Assembly: GCF_910592395.1 (NCBI RefSeq)
Contig: NC_088309.1
Span: 11,782,599-11,846,598, forward strand
Direction: 5' to 3'
DNA length: 64,000 nt
Source: Lineus longissimus
Lineage: Eukaryota > Nemertea > Pilidiophora > Heteronemertea > Lineidae
The notes under the pieces were generated by a model. The model saw nothing but the letters and a program-made list of their open reading frames with translations, was not told where the DNA came from and searched no databases. Shown here in pieces: positions 30,415 to 43,300 of the stretch. The first letter of the stretch is position 1, and every line of letters starts with the position of its first letter. A program made the translations under genes and the position numbers.

Positions 30415-31088
30415 TGTGTACTATAGTATGTTATGTGAATACCCGAATGCAAGAATTCGTCTTATTACTTATATTCTCTTATAATTGTCATTGACTTGTG
30501 AGGTATCCTGTAGTATAATGCGGAAGATGTTTTTATCATCATCAGTTTACGCATCTCGATCCTTTGGACGTCTATTCAAGAAGAAGAATGTGTACTATAG
30601 TATGTTATGTGAATACCCGAATGCATGAATCCGTCTTATATTCTCTTATAATTGTCATTGACTTGTGAGGTAACCTGTAGTATAATGCGGAAGATGTTTT
30701 TATCATCATCAGTTTACGCATCTCGATCCTTTGGACGTCTATTCAAGAAGAAGAATGTGTACTATAGTATGTTATGTGAATACCCGAATGCATGAATCCG
30801 TCTTATATTCTCTTATAATTGTCATTGACTTGTAAGGTAACCTGTAGTATAATGCGGAAGATGTTTTTATCATCATCAGTTTACGCATCTCGATCCTTTG
30901 GACGTCTATTCAAAGAAGAAGAATGTGTACTATAGTATGTTATGTGAATACCCGAATGCATGAATCCGTCTTATATTCTCTTATAATTGTCATTGACTTG
31001 TGAGGTAACCTGTAGTATAATGCGGAAGATGTTTTTATCATCATCAGTTTACGCATCTCGATCCTTTGGACGTCTATTCAAAGAAGAA
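30415..31088. repeat. Tandem repeat, 4 copies of about 168 bp
   Basis: Copies begin TGTGTACTATAGTATGTTA at 30415, 30589, 30756 and 30924 and end at TCTATTCAAAGAAGAAG. They are nearly identical except for a small insertion in the first. Not coding. Confidence 0.92.
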
Positions 31089-31378
31089 GTTCTAATTCTA
31101 ATGCATTCGATAAGTTATTCATTCTGGTTTCAGGATCAATTCCAAATGAATAAAATTCTTGCCTCAAAAATCGAAATGCATAATCTGAATCAATTTTTTC
31201 AATGAAATATATCGTTACATTGCGCCTTCATCTGGTAGGTTCTCCTGTTAATGTTTTTATATCTATCCCATGCATTACCAAGACATAGCAAAGAAAATTT
31301 GTCTGAACCAAATGGTAAAATCGCGTTTTAGAGACAGAATTCATTCGGTCCAATGCGTAGGATTGCAGTATCGTATTA

Positions 31379-31763
31379 ATGCAAGTATCAATTCGTTTCT
31401 TGTTCCCCCCCCCCCCCCCCTCCTCAAGGGTAGTTAAGCTATCACCACTAATCTTTGCCGATGCTTGAGTAGTATTTATTTTTCCTTTAGTGAAAATTTG
31501 GCGAAGCTGGAAAGAATAAGGATGCTAATGTGTCGATGTCTTGTCGAACATACAGCCTTACCTAGTAAAATTAGTTCGGTTACTTTATATGACGGTGATA
31601 ACTGATATATTGTTGATGGTGATGTCTTGACGAAAGAAAAAGTAGCATTGGTGAAAAAAGGGTGATGCTTGAGCCTTAAGATGTCGTTATAGGGTGATAA
31701 GGTGTCGTACCCTTGAGGAGGGGGGGGGGGGGGGGGGTACAAGACACGAATCGATACTTGCAT
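31379..31763. mobile_element. MITE with poly-C/poly-G inside its inverted repeats
   Basis: The left arm 31379-31436 (ATGCAAGTATCAATTCG, C-run, CTCCTCAAGGGTA) matches the right arm 31705-31763 in inverse orientation, including the homopolymer, which reads as a G-run of about 20 at 31719-31738. The arms are about 58 bp with around 270 bp between them. No ORF. Confidence 0.8.
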
Positions 31764-32090
31764 AAGTAGTACAACACGTATTTCAGATCGCACAGTACTT
31801 TACAGAAGACAAAAGAACAAGCACACCCTCTAATTCATTCCCAAAACATGTACACCCAACCATTTCAAATATGTGGTTGACTTCTGAGCATCTTGTTATA
31901 AATGCACAGTTTTACGGTTCAGTACTTTTGCAGTTGAAGGAAGACCCCGAGAGGTTCCAATGGCAGTAGCTGATCAGCGCCACCAGTGGTGAGTAATGGT
32001 ATTAGGCTACCTATTCCACTCTTCAGTGTTATGCGTGTTAGAGTTTGGACACATTTTTTAAGTGTGATAATTTAAGTTTTACATGGTACC

Positions 32091-32112
32091 GCACGACGTG
32101 CGGTACAAAAAT
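32091..32112. other. Short perfect hairpin
   Basis: GTACCGCAC and GTGCGGTAC are perfect inverted arms separated by GAC. A 9-bp stem of unknown role. Confidence 0.5.
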
Positions 32113-32355
32113 AATTGTGCAGCTGATTTAAATTGTTCAGAAAGAAGTTTTGATAATGAATATTATGTGGTTTTTGGAAGATGAACCTTCAAGCTATCAT
32201 ACGAACACAATGAGGATAGCATCTGCAGCAACATCAGCTTTTGGGAATGGGTAACATGTCTTGTTCACTAAAATTGAAGAAAACATGCGATTTTTTATAA
32301 AATCTGAAAAGAACTTTGCTACATACATGACATGTCAATTGTTTTTTTGTTTCAG

Positions 32356-32473
32356 ACCAGAGACACCAAAGATGCGAGCACGTCAAGAAGCAAAGCTACT
32401 TGTCGAATTCGGTGCTGAGAAGGAAAACGTATTTACCAGTGAGAGGAGAGTGCACAAAACTCTGTGGAAATGA
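32356..32473 (+). other. Possible terminal exon (unassigned)
   Basis: After an acceptor-like tract (TTTTTTTGTTTCAG ending at 32355) the frame reads PETPKMRARQEAKLLVEF, then GAEKENVFTSERRVHK, to a TGA at 32471. The composition looks protein-like, but no family is recognised and phase with other candidate exons does not match. Confidence 0.25.
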
Positions 32474-32877
32474 TATTGCCACTAAAAAATTGGAAAAAAG
32501 GGTACTCGGTAACAAGGGACAATTGCTCGAATAAATAGAAGTCAACAAAAGGGCCTACAATAAACTGTGACTCTAACATTGGGAATAATCCCAGGGTTAA
32601 CTTGTGCCTGTTGTGAAACATTCGACGAATTGTACGGTCATAACCCATCAACCAGGGCCCGGTTGTTCAAAGCTTGGTTACGTTAGCGACCGCTACGAAA
32701 CTTAGGGTTCTGCTAAAAATGGCGAAGCCCCTGAAGTGCGGTGGCACAGCGGCATACCGCTCATTTTTGCCCTTAACAGCAGCATTACCTAAATTTCCCT
32801 TCCATCATGTTCATTCCGATCGGTCACGTTAATCAGGCACAGGCACGTGAAAATAAGAGCTCAATAGCCTTCACAAC

Positions 32878-33019
32878 CCCCCCCCCCCCCTTCCATTATA
32901 AATGCAGACCGTCAGATGTTCGACATTGTCTGAAATTTTTCAAACGTTTCTATTTTACGTGTGTTGTCAATGGGCTTGTGTTTGTCAGTCGAATCGGGGG
33001 GGGGGGGGGGGGGGGGGGG
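32878..33019. repeat. Poly-C (32878-32891) and poly-G (32997-33019) pair
   Basis: A C-run and a G-run on the same strand about 105 bp apart, able to pair as a hairpin stem. The flanks outside the runs do not match, unlike at 31.4 kb. Confidence 0.7.
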
Positions 33020-33606
33020 CTGTGTGGGGCTAGTGAACTCTTATTTCCACCGGCATGTGCCGCAGGTTGAGCAATCTCACGGATTGATACCCATTATCCT
33101 TGACGAGACCAGCCATATGGCCTCACAGCTCCCACTGATGGAATGGCGTGTGAAAAAAACTACAATCTCTTCATCATCATGGAAAGCAATTACCTCTTTA
33201 ACCATTCATAGACGCAGGCCATTTAAGATTGCTTTGGGATGGTAATAGGCTGATTAAAGTGCCCCGGCTGCAGACAGATACATGTATATACATCTCATCA
33301 TCTCCGATCAGTGAATTGATCTACTAGAAAGTTTCAGTTCCCGCTTTGGTCGTCGCCGACGCTGTAGTCGCATTCGTGTCTGGTAGTGGCGACAAACTGT
33401 CCGTAATCAAGGTATAGCACATACATGTACACACCGTTTTCCATTATTGATTCAATGCCGAACTCTAGGTTGCCATCGGAAGCTTTGGCTTCACTGCCAG
33501 CCCAGGTCGAAAATCCCAAAATGTTTCTAAAAAGATTATTAGATAAGATCGAATTCAGATTCGAGCACATGAACATGAATGTATACATTGATTCCGTGAA
33601 AAGAAC

Positions 33607-33701
33607 CTTGTAAGATTCTCAGCTGAAATCCTAACTAAAACGTCTTACAAGATGCTTGTAGGATTCTGAGCTGAAATCTTAACGGAAATTTGTTAACAAG
33701 G
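33607..33701. repeat. Diverged 47-bp tandem repeat
   Basis: CTTGTAAGATTCTCAGCTGA at 33607 is followed by CTTGTAGGATTCTGAGCTGA at 33654, each continuing AATCYTAAC. Partial further copies seem to follow to about 33770. Confidence 0.6.
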
Positions 33702-33779
33702 ATCTTGTAAATGATACAACGTATACGAACTAAATATAATCTTAACTAGAATTCTATAATTTAGAATCTTATCGATGAC

Positions 33780-34852
33780 CACAGATGTAACCACATCCGT
33801 GGGGAGACGCACAACATCTGTAAATATTGTTTCGATTTCTGCCACCACAGTCTGTTGATTCATATTTGTTGATTCACAGTTGTCAAATGAGTTTCCTCAG
33901 GGACGATAGGTTATTTGCAACAGCAGACCACACCGTTTTTCCTCCAAAGGTATTCTAGGTAAAATTATCCAAATCAGCCTTTATCAGGTTATGTTTGCCG
34001 AACGTCATTACCTACTGGAAGATCCTGACATGAAAATGTTTCCTCGTGATGAAATGTGAACTTGACCTTTAATCAAATATCATATATATCCTTAGCTGCC
34101 ATAAGACAGAACCCCTTCATCCATCCACTGATAGATTAATAATATGTTCAATTTCTTTTGAGAACCAGATTTATTTTCGTGTCTGTCAAAGCCCTGGGAA
34201 ATTTAATAACTAACGTGGTCATGAATCTTTGAGACATCGCCGCTGTTGGCATATATTCCGCATATCAAAACCAAAATGGCTTTTAAAATGCAAATTATTT
34301 TGGTTCGATTTCATTCTGGAACATGATTCTCATACCTCATGAGTCATGTGTTGGAGTAAGATAAGAGCAGCAATGTTTGGAGAGAGTTGTTGGGTGACAG
34401 AGTGCTTGTATGGTAGAATGTTTAAGAAGTAGACCGTCAAATCCTCGCGCCTCATTATATATATATTGAGATTCGCGAATATTTCAAAATAAAACAATTG
34501 TGTCTGGATATATAAATACGAGTATTTATTTTGGCTGATTAAGAAATTTCGTTCGGTTTTTCATTAAAAATAATTTTCGAAACCTTTTTTTTTCGCAAAT
34601 CTCGATAATTCACGAAATCCGAAAGATATGTCCGCGAAAGTTTGGCAGTATACAGTATGTATATTTTCCATTCTATCACATGAAAATTGAGGGAAGCTGA
34701 GCGAGCTTGCTTCGGTGCAAACTGAAACTACTGTAGTGTTTTCAATACAATTCCATGTGGTGGCACATTCTAAAGCTATTACAGAACCCTATGCTTTGAA
34801 CCTACAATTGTGACAGCTGACTGCCAGTTTAACTCAACCTCCTCCTTCTTGA
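33780..34852. other. No gene seen
   Basis: AT-rich non-coding DNA with no recognised repeat or ORF. Confidence 0.6.
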
Positions 34853-35113
34853 TATACTGGATATACTCGCCAATAAGATCCCAAGCCCGACAATACCCGA
34901 TTTCTACTACCGCCTCGATGGGTAGAGCCTAAACAACCGGGCGTAATAGTAGTCATGACTATTCATGACGATTACGTTGTTAACATTTGAATAGATATCC
35001 CACCCCTTTTATGGCTGCGAAAGGCCTACTATTGTTCGGCTGACCCATCGAGGCGGTGATACAAATCGGGAATTGTCGGGCTTGGGAACTTTTTGATGAG
35101 TGGATCCAGTATG
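34853..35113. mobile_element. MITE of about 260 bp
   Basis: Inverted arms of about 75 bp: left ATACTGGATATACTCGCC with CCCAAGCCCGACAAT and ACCGCCTCGATGGGT; the right arm in reverse complement has ATACTGGATCCACTCATC with the same two internal blocks. No coding capacity. Nothing gene-like follows up to 36397. Confidence 0.85.
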
Positions 35114-36397
35114 TAAACGTTTAAAATTGATAAGGACGTCACATTTGAGGAATAGTATACATGTACATATATATTGTAGATTTTTATCTCAGCAAAAATT
35201 GGCAATGTCTCTGTGAAATTTTATTGTCTGAATATTTATCAATCGTTCTCAAGATGAGAAACACTTATACCGACAGTGAGGTATCTATTTCTATTTTAAA
35301 TCATCTCATATTTAAATATGATTTGATTTTGAAATACTTCGACTTCTTCTGTACTTTGCACTAACAAAGCGGTTTTGGTTGTCAACCATAACTGCTGAAT
35401 ACAAAACGAGGCTTCGTCGGCGCATAGGGCATTAATGGAATGGGCGGCTTTTTATTGCAGTATGTTTGTTCTTCCTCTGGTTCATCAGTAAAAACTTTCT
35501 AAACATATTTGATGCTTTTCCAATTTTGTTTCACCTCTTAGATAGTAGAACAACGCGTTATTCGTTATTTCTAGTACGCACAAGTCCTGGCGCGAAAGGC
35601 TTTTCTGGCCACGGGAGTAACGCCGATATCTGAGTTCACGTCACCCGCTATTAAGACGCAACGACATTTCCATATATCGTCGCAGTTGCGGGGTCATCAA
35701 GCGCCATCAGCGTGCCGTCTGAAAAATCGATATCAACACCAAGATGTCACAGGGTAGATCCATGGCTCCAGTAAACGCCTTACAAGTGCATTGTTCCACA
35801 TGGAAAGGGTAGACGCATGGAGATCTAACTCGGGTCGAATCGGAGTCAACATCGAAAAAGCGTGATAATTCAGTCCGGTTTAGAATTGTTCCTGTTTTTG
35901 TGTAATTTGTTGATGGAAACTACTCATGAAGAATAGGAGGTGACTGGGCAGCCGGCAGTTGGGTTATATTTCCCTTAATAGTACCAATGGTCCTTTATTA
36001 ACGAGCAGCGTGCGTAAGGAGAAAGGAGACTTGTCGTCGGTGACAAGCGCTGCCGGGGCGGCCAACTGATGATTGCTTGTTCTCGCTTTCGAATGCATTG
36101 TGCAGTCTAACACTCTTCAGGACGCAGGTGGCTGTGAATCTGACAAGAAGATTGTTCATTAGTGTCAATGGCAATCACAGTGTTCTGACTCTCTTAGATG
36201 AAGATCCTATTTGCAGCTTCATTAACATTAACATGCTCAAATTTGAATGTCATCGCAAAAATATGCAACCAAGACTTACTTCTTCTGGAAAATAGCAAGT
36301 TACTTTATCTCTTGCCTCTTATGACTTTGAAAGACGTCATGTCAGAATATCTTATTCCAAACAGGATTGTGCACTATCCCTTCGTTTTTCTATCGAC

Positions 36398-36530
36398 TAG
36401 TGAGTTTCCGCATCACTCACGAATTACGATTAAAGGAGACCAATGCCTTGTATGTGTGCATAAATTTTGTCGATTGCAAAAAAAATCGTGATCTGTTTTA
36501 TAGTTCGTGAGCGATGCGAAAACTCACTAT
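36398..36530. mobile_element. Small MITE, TIR TAGTGAGTTTTCGCAT
   Basis: Left arm TAGTGAGTTTCCGCATCACT and right arm (inverse) TAGTGAGTTTTCGCATCGCT, about 26 bp, in a 133-bp unit. Similar ends to the elements at 36902 and 59929. Confidence 0.75.
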
Positions 36531-36901
36531 TTATGAAGGAAGCACTTTGTTAGCTTCATCATGATAGTCGCTACGTTAACTGAAGCCAAACTAATCATAA
36601 CCACTGATTATCCTTTGTAAACAACCGTTCAAGTCGTTTTTTATACGTGTAGCTGTTAGAATGACATGTAAAGATCTGAGTTGTTTCACTCGAAGCAATT
36701 TCTTATAAACAATTTTGTGCCGGAAAAGATGAGACGCCTCCGGGAACTTTTCCGCATGTCCTGTGGTGATTGCTATTCCATGGTGGTATAATTCCACTGG
36801 GCTGTTTTTCAGCAGCTGTCAAAACTACTCGCACCTATATCGGATTATGGTCTGACGTGTAATCCAAATTACCCGCCAGGTGAGCGCGGTTGGTTGGAAA
36901 G

Positions 36902-36992
36902 CGTTTGTACAAGGAGTTTTCGCACCCGCAACGTCCACGTGAAAGCCTATCCCATTTCGGGCGGCTTGCGAAAACTCCCTGTCATACAAACG
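36902..36992. mobile_element. Small MITE, TIR GGAGTTTTCGCA
   Basis: Outer CGTTTGTA and inner GGAGTTTTCGCA are repeated in inverse order on the right. The inner part GCCTATCCCATT is shared with the element at 59929-60053, so the two are one family. Confidence 0.75.
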
Positions 36993-37619
36993 ACCGTAAT
37001 TTGATTTATATGTTTATCGAAGTAGACCTATACAAGTTGGAGCCGCGCGTAGTTTTCCCGCAGCTGTCGATCTTTTGTGAGGTACATCCAGGTGGAATCC
37101 GCCGTTCGCGAAAAGTTTGATGGTAACTTCTCATATCAATTCAGATACAACAATAACTCTGTCGAAACTGGCAGTATTCTCGTCATTAATTGGAACCGGT
37201 AGCCGTCCGCGATACGTCTGACAGTCGTTTTATTTAGCTGCAGATACGACAACGACTCGGTTTAAATTGGACTGTACTCTGGCGATTCATATACAACCCT
37301 CTAACCAATTTGGATCAAATGCATGACAGGCAGGGTAGACATAAGGGATATTTATTTCGGAAAAAGGCAGACGTAATTGACGAATCTAGTCTCAGATTAC
37401 AGCCCACACAGCTTCAACATGATCGATCCAACGTCTGATACTTCAGCTCATTCCGAATGATACGACATTAATCACGTCCGGTCTGTAACATTAGCCTTGC
37501 TTTCTTTGTAAGATTTCCACAAGCTAACTGTTCCGCTGCGAACGATCCACTTGCTGCTACAGTCTCTCGTGGATAATAGAACGGCTCACCATTCTTGTAT
37601 GAAATGGTACAGTGCATGT

Positions 37620-37870
37620 ATAGTGGTCAAAGAAGGAAGATCAATGCATATTGGTTAGAGCTTAGGACTCGTCACCAGGAGGTCGTGAGTTCGACTCTCC
37701 GAAGAATTACCCACCGTTGTTTCAGAATCACTGCTGTTTCGTCTCGGTGTCTCTAAACAAAACACTTAACAAAAGATTGTTTTGTCCAAGGAATGAAAGA
37801 TTCCTTTTCCCGAAGGGAAGCAAAAGATGCCAACAACTTGAACAAGCGAGACATAATTTGAATAGCTTGC
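37620..37870 (+). mobile_element. tRNA-headed SINE
   Basis: A pol III A box-like TTGGTTAGAGC (37651) and B box-like GAGTTCGACTC (37687) are spaced as in tRNAs. They are followed by a core with GTGTCTCTAAACAAAACACT, which resembles the widespread GTGTCCTTGAGCAAGGCACTT core of metazoan SINEs. The tRNA part does not fold into a full tRNA. 3' limit uncertain. Confidence 0.65.
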
Positions 37871-37948
37871 AACGGACCTGTTTATGGCAGAAGACGGAGT
37901 CAGACCAATAATTCCAATTGGTGGCTAACTGTAGTGGCACGCCAAATG

Positions 37949-37985
37949 CCCCCCCCCCCCAAATGCCCTTCACGGGGGGGGGGGT
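37949..37985. repeat. Adjacent poly-C and poly-G runs
   Basis: AAATGC(C)n AAATGCCCTTCAC (G)n: a 12-base C-run and a 12-base G-run only 14 bp apart, a potential hairpin. Confidence 0.75.
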
Positions 37986-39603
37986 AGCACTTCCAAGTGA
38001 AGCTGGAGAAAACGCTAGGGAAGAAGAAGTGATGGTTCTTGGGGAAAATGACATATTCACTCGGAAGCTGCAGCTGGTTACTGCTAGATTACCGGAGACG
38101 TATGGGTTCGTCCTGTCTCTCTCGTAATTTAACGACTGTGGAGAACTGGGAGCAGAATTAAGCAGTTGTGGTGTCAAGGGAAATAGCCTAGGCCGCAAGG
38201 CAGACTTCGAGTCCGTTCGAATTGTTGTATGAGGGGTAAAAACATCATACTTCGGTAGCCAGTTCATCAGGCTGATACAAGACTAAAATTGTCGAATCTG
38301 CCTTGAACTTGCTTGATGGAACATTCGATATCATTAATAGTAGCTTTCTTATTAATTTATTGACTGAATGAAGAACACTGAGACACGTTGCTATAATGAA
38401 GGAGTACGCCGTTCGTATTACATGCAGTTGTATTTTCTAATGGCTCAGGAAAATGATTTACATATGCCGTAAAACAGTTATTAGGCATGAAAATACTTTG
38501 ACACTTGGTGTTTAAAGTATTTGTTTTTAGGTTTTGATGCCTATACTTACTATCAATTACACCAAGTTAAGATGAATCCATACTTGATGTATATGTATTC
38601 GTGAATTCGAGCGATCGTGTATGAGATGCTAGAATCCGATCTGGCGGAAGACGTTTGCTCGCAGGAAATCACATTTGGCTGCATTTGGAGATGATAGGTG
38701 AGCACCGTGGTCAATAACTCTCGCCAATACATGTTAGGTAGAACGAGGTATTTGTAGCCCCGGTTTAATTGTAGCCCCTGCCTATGATATTGATTGACAT
38801 CCCCATGCATCAAACAGTGTAGGGACTGCAAATATCCGTCAAGTGCATTGATCAATGAGAAATTAGTTCTATCTGTCATAATCGTTACAGGACTGTAGCT
38901 TGATGAGGGAAATCACGATTGTACGTTCACTGGACAAATTAGTACGTGTTCTGTCGTTGATTGATCGACTTGCCTTTTCTCCCAAACATCGACGAGGACA
39001 CATGCGACATTTTCTTTACCTCCTCGTTAAAGGGATGCGTGCGCACTGACATTGGACGGCCGAAATTAGAAACCAGGTCGGGAAGAAAAGACTAAAGGGG
39101 ATGTTTGCATTAAGTCCGCAGTATATCGGATGTACCAAAGAAAACCGAGTACACCACTAAAAATAATGTCCCAGTAATTATTGTAAACTCAATATAAAAG
39201 GGTTAACCGTCTCAAGAGGTCACTAGAAATTGATTGCAGGGTATCCTCTAGAAGCAATGAATTTAAGCTACACTGCGGAAACCATTGATTTTCGATGGCA
39301 GGTTTGAAAGTCTTTTGAAAGGTCATGCATGCCACGGTTTATACGTCTTCAGAGCATACCGTATAGAGCGGCTCACTGATGGCTGAAACGTCATTATAGT
39401 TCCAGTCTCCCTTCGCTCCAGTCTACCATTAAAGGCCATGGCTCCAGGTATTTGCCATTTCCTGCTGTAAGACGATTTCAAAAGTGCACCTAACAATTTA
39501 TACAATACAGAAAACCCCATGCAATTTGCTCCATCTATTTGAAGATATAGCCATTTATGTGTTTGACAACTCGATTACCTAATCAGGCTAGCAACTGGCT
39601 TGT
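37986..39603. other. No gene supported
   Basis: Short ORFs on both strands (for example 38879-38553 minus) have no recognisable features. No repeat identified. Confidence 0.5.
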
Positions 39604-40184
39604 TAAAACCAGGCGGCGGGTTCACCAAAAGTTGGAATGTAGATCAGGCTATTGCCCTACTTGGGAGGACAAATATCAATTAATGCTCTTAAAATTGAAG
39701 TCTTTTTTTCATTGACATTTTCAATGTTCAAGTATGAAAGCATGCCCATGATAAAATAATGAGTTTATTGCATTCCAAAAAATAATAAATCGAATTTTTA
39801 ATTTTTTATGGAAAACCGGTTAGATGTATTTTATCAGCCAAATGTTACATATAGAAAGTGTTATTAGAGCTGATGCATGAAGTGGGAAAACAAAATCAAT
39901 GCCAAAAACAACATACACCCCCACGAATATGGTCCGATTTAGGTTTTATAGACATAGGCAAATTTATAGAACTAAATTAATTTTTCAAATTCGATTCTTC
40001 TTACAGAAAATTGCATCAAATGCATCAATTTATACAATACTTAAACTGTCAAAATGTATTTCTAATTCAAAGCTACAATATACCTTATAATAAGGTAAGG
40101 TAATAAAGACAAATTTATACTATGTATAGTAAGAAATTCAACATCAGCCTGATCTATATCAGTAAACCTGCCGCCTGAGTTTAC
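39604..40184. mobile_element. AT-rich MITE-like element of about 580 bp
   Basis: Left end AACCAGGCGGCGGGTT ... AGATCAGGCT and right end (inverse) ACTCAGGCGGCAGGTT ... AGATCAGGCT form imperfect inverted repeats of about 45 bp. The interior is very AT-rich with no ORF of note. Confidence 0.7.
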
Positions 40185-40249
40185 TTAGAAACCTTACCAA
40201 GGCTGTTACATAACATGTAAACAAAACATTGGATGCAATCAAAAAAGAA

Positions 40250-40335
40250 GGAATAGAATAGAATAAGGTTTATTGCTCAACAAAATTACATCGCGTAGAG
40301 CACAAAACTACCTATATACAATAGAAATACGAATA
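40250..40335 (-). repeat. Possible LINE 3' tail, reverse orientation
   Basis: AGAATAGAATAGAATAAGGTTTATTG: on the minus strand this is CAATAAACCTTATTC followed by a short (TATTC)n tail, typical of LINE 3' ends with an overlapping polyadenylation signal. The body is not identified. Confidence 0.4.
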
Positions 40336-43300
40336 TACGTGCGAAGGTTTTTTAACATCAACAAAAGAATACGAATTTGCTTACAATATGATTAGAGTAG
40401 TTGGAGAGACTTTGACAAAAATTTAGTTAGTTTTATTAATGTATTCTTTGGCGAGTTCAAAAGTTTTACATATTTAAGGAGTCATGGCCTTTAAACATGT
40501 TAATTATAATGATTTTTGACCACCATGCTTTTACATTTACATTAAGATACGATTATTGTTGAGATACATGTATTTGTTTGATAGACTCATTTTGTCTCCT
40601 TGGTGGTTTCTGGCGCTGAAGTAGAGGAGAACTTGTTCACTTACCCGAGATCTGCTGTTAGAGAAGGCCTTACTACTGAGTCCGCCTCATTCTCAAACTA
40701 AAATTAAAACAACTATTACACCTCTGTATCAAAATTTAGACCGTCGAAGCTCAAATTCAACCCAAACCTTTGGCAAAGGCGCATTAGGATCTACATTTCA
40801 GCTACATCTCACCCGGACTTGATTACAGTACAGACCCGCCTGTGCGTTGTGAACTGTTTAAGCACACAAGGAAATCGCTAGATTCATTGTATTTTGTGTG
40901 GAAGTCTGCCTGTCAGTGTGGGGGTGGCCACAAGTGTTACGTCAGCGTAAAAGAATTATCTTCATTCAGCATAAATACGTGTGACCTCCTGCAGTTGTCT
41001 CCGAAGATAAATTTTTCCAGAAAAGCGAATGATTTGATTATTCCAGTTGCATTCCGAGCAGACGATATCTCCCAGGCAGACGATTATCATTTGACAGATT
41101 ATTCAGTCTGCAATCAGACTATTTTCCAGAGATAAGATAGATTTTACAGACACTGTTTTGATAAACGACCCTCATGGTCGACACAGGCAACCCGCTTTAA
41201 TGTCCGTCCCTGTAGGCATCCTCATTATTACTCAACTAGCATTATACCCGTGGCGCAGGCAGGTTCAAATGGGCTATATCTTGAATAGATTGAATTGCAA
41301 TGAAAATCTAATGCAATATCAAAGGAGCAATATTGAAGAGGCAAATTAAACAAACCATTTGTCCACAAACTCGGACCTAGCTGTGGCGTGCTGTATGTGT
41401 GCATAAAAAGTGTGTCAATTGGTCCGATAGAGATGATGAGGCAATGTCAATATGCCTCGTTCCTTAGTCAGCAATATGCCCCTTTTTATACGGAGAAGAA
41501 GGAGAACTCAGATAGGCCTTCACATGTCGGCTTCCAAATGTCTCGGGCAAGGCACTTCGCGTCGACAGGCAAGCTAGAAGTTCAGCATCGTGAGCAGCTC
41601 CTTGAAGTTGATAAGGCCATGTCAGGTTCAGCGTGCCTCTTCAGATACATCAAGTATTGAAAGCTGTGGTGAGCACATAAACAGACCATGGTAACCTTCA
41701 TTTGAAAATTCCTTCATAATCAAGGGCTAGCTCTGACTAAAACAGCACCCATAAACAATAGACCATCAATTTGACCCCAGCTCCTAACTGCGGGAAAACC
41801 CAAGTCCAGCAACCAAAGTACCAAAAATACCTTTTTGTTTACATTTGAACTGCACACATGCGTTTGTTTACAATTTCATTTCACGCGAAATCGTGGATTG
41901 AGAATAACATTAACCTGGGTTCAGCAGGTCAGCAGGTATACCGGCTGTTCCAATCATCCCCCACAGCCAGCTGTTCAAAAGGTAATGTTATTCACCCCAG
42001 AGGGAGTGCAGATAATTGATTAAGCCCCTGCATAATTTAACAGCAATAAGTGGTAAGGAGAATTGACAGTGTACGATTAAAAATCCCTCATTACTGCTCC
42101 ACTGAAGTAAATTTTTGAACAAAACCAAGACGTTGCATCAGGGTAAGGTGTCACCACAATTCATGCAAAATTTCAAGGCAATCCAACGCCTCTAAGTGTG
42201 ACTTTATTCGTCCCCCTTCCAGTATTATTATATAGATCTTTGGGACCCGTTCAGTCTGAGAGCAGCATGATCATCCCCCACACAAAATCCTGCTCACATC
42301 CCTGGTTCCCTTGTGCGCATGTCTCGGACAATGAATCCTTTTAAACATATTTTCGTTCGAATGTTAAATCTTTGACGCACTTCTGTCACCAGAATATCTT
42401 AACAAAATATGTTTAACTTAAAGGGTGATGCAACATTTATGGAACAAAAGAGCGTACAAAGACAAGCTACTCCTCCGTAGCATACGGTTTGTACACTTGT
42501 GAAAATGTTGCAAACTAGAACCACCATTTGCTACAGGATTAAGACGTCGTCTGCGTTTCTCGCCAATTTCTCCAGAACTTTGTCTGCGTTCCTCGCCAAT
42601 GTCTCCAGGAAACGTAACTCAATCAATCAAAGATGATAGAATGTTTATCTGATAGTCCAGTGTAACATGATTGTGGCCACACCACTCATAACTATGGTAA
42701 TATCTGCGGTATCAGAGAGAACTAATAACAAGAGCAGTCACTGATCAATCTAGTTGAAGCATGGGGAGCAATTCATCATTCTCCAAAAGCACACGTTTCG
42801 CTTGCCTTGAATTCATAGCCAAACATGGTTGGAATGTAATTTTTGAATCTGTCTACAAAATAGTCTCCCGGCGGATCAGGTCCAAGCCTCCCTTCTCCCA
42901 CAAATTGCAGAATGGTGAGCATGTTACTCAGAATAGGTGCGGATCCAGGATTTAGCGTGGGGGGGGGGGGGGTCAAAGCTGCCCCTGCAGTTTTGTGGCT
43001 GTTTAACATGTTTAAGGTGGGCCCCAAAGGCACCTCCGCCGACTGGGTAATAGGGCAAAACTATACAAAAAAGTAGAATGTGCAACAGCCATCAGACTTT
43101 TCACTTCCCAATGTCAGCAATAACCAGGAAATCCTCTGAGATTTTAGGGTTGACCCCAAAGTGTCAGGGGATTCAAATGGGATCTTCTTGACTAGTCTCC
43201 AACGGGCAAACTCATGCATCACATGACCAAATAGATGGGTTTCTTTAAATTTCCAACAACGAAGGTTTTTCAGAGGCTCAAAAACTCGCATTTTAAGAGA

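Noticed and set aside
30415-31088. Regular repeats resembling a CRISPR array
   Set aside because: The whole 168-bp unit is repeated with no variable spacers, and the DNA is eukaryotic. Ordinary tandem repeat.
37640-37715. A tRNA gene
   Set aside because: A and B box words are present but the acceptor and anticodon stems do not pair; it is followed by a SINE core.
38553-38879. 108-codon minus ORF
   Set aside because: No domain, poor start context, no splice logic, in a gene-free region.
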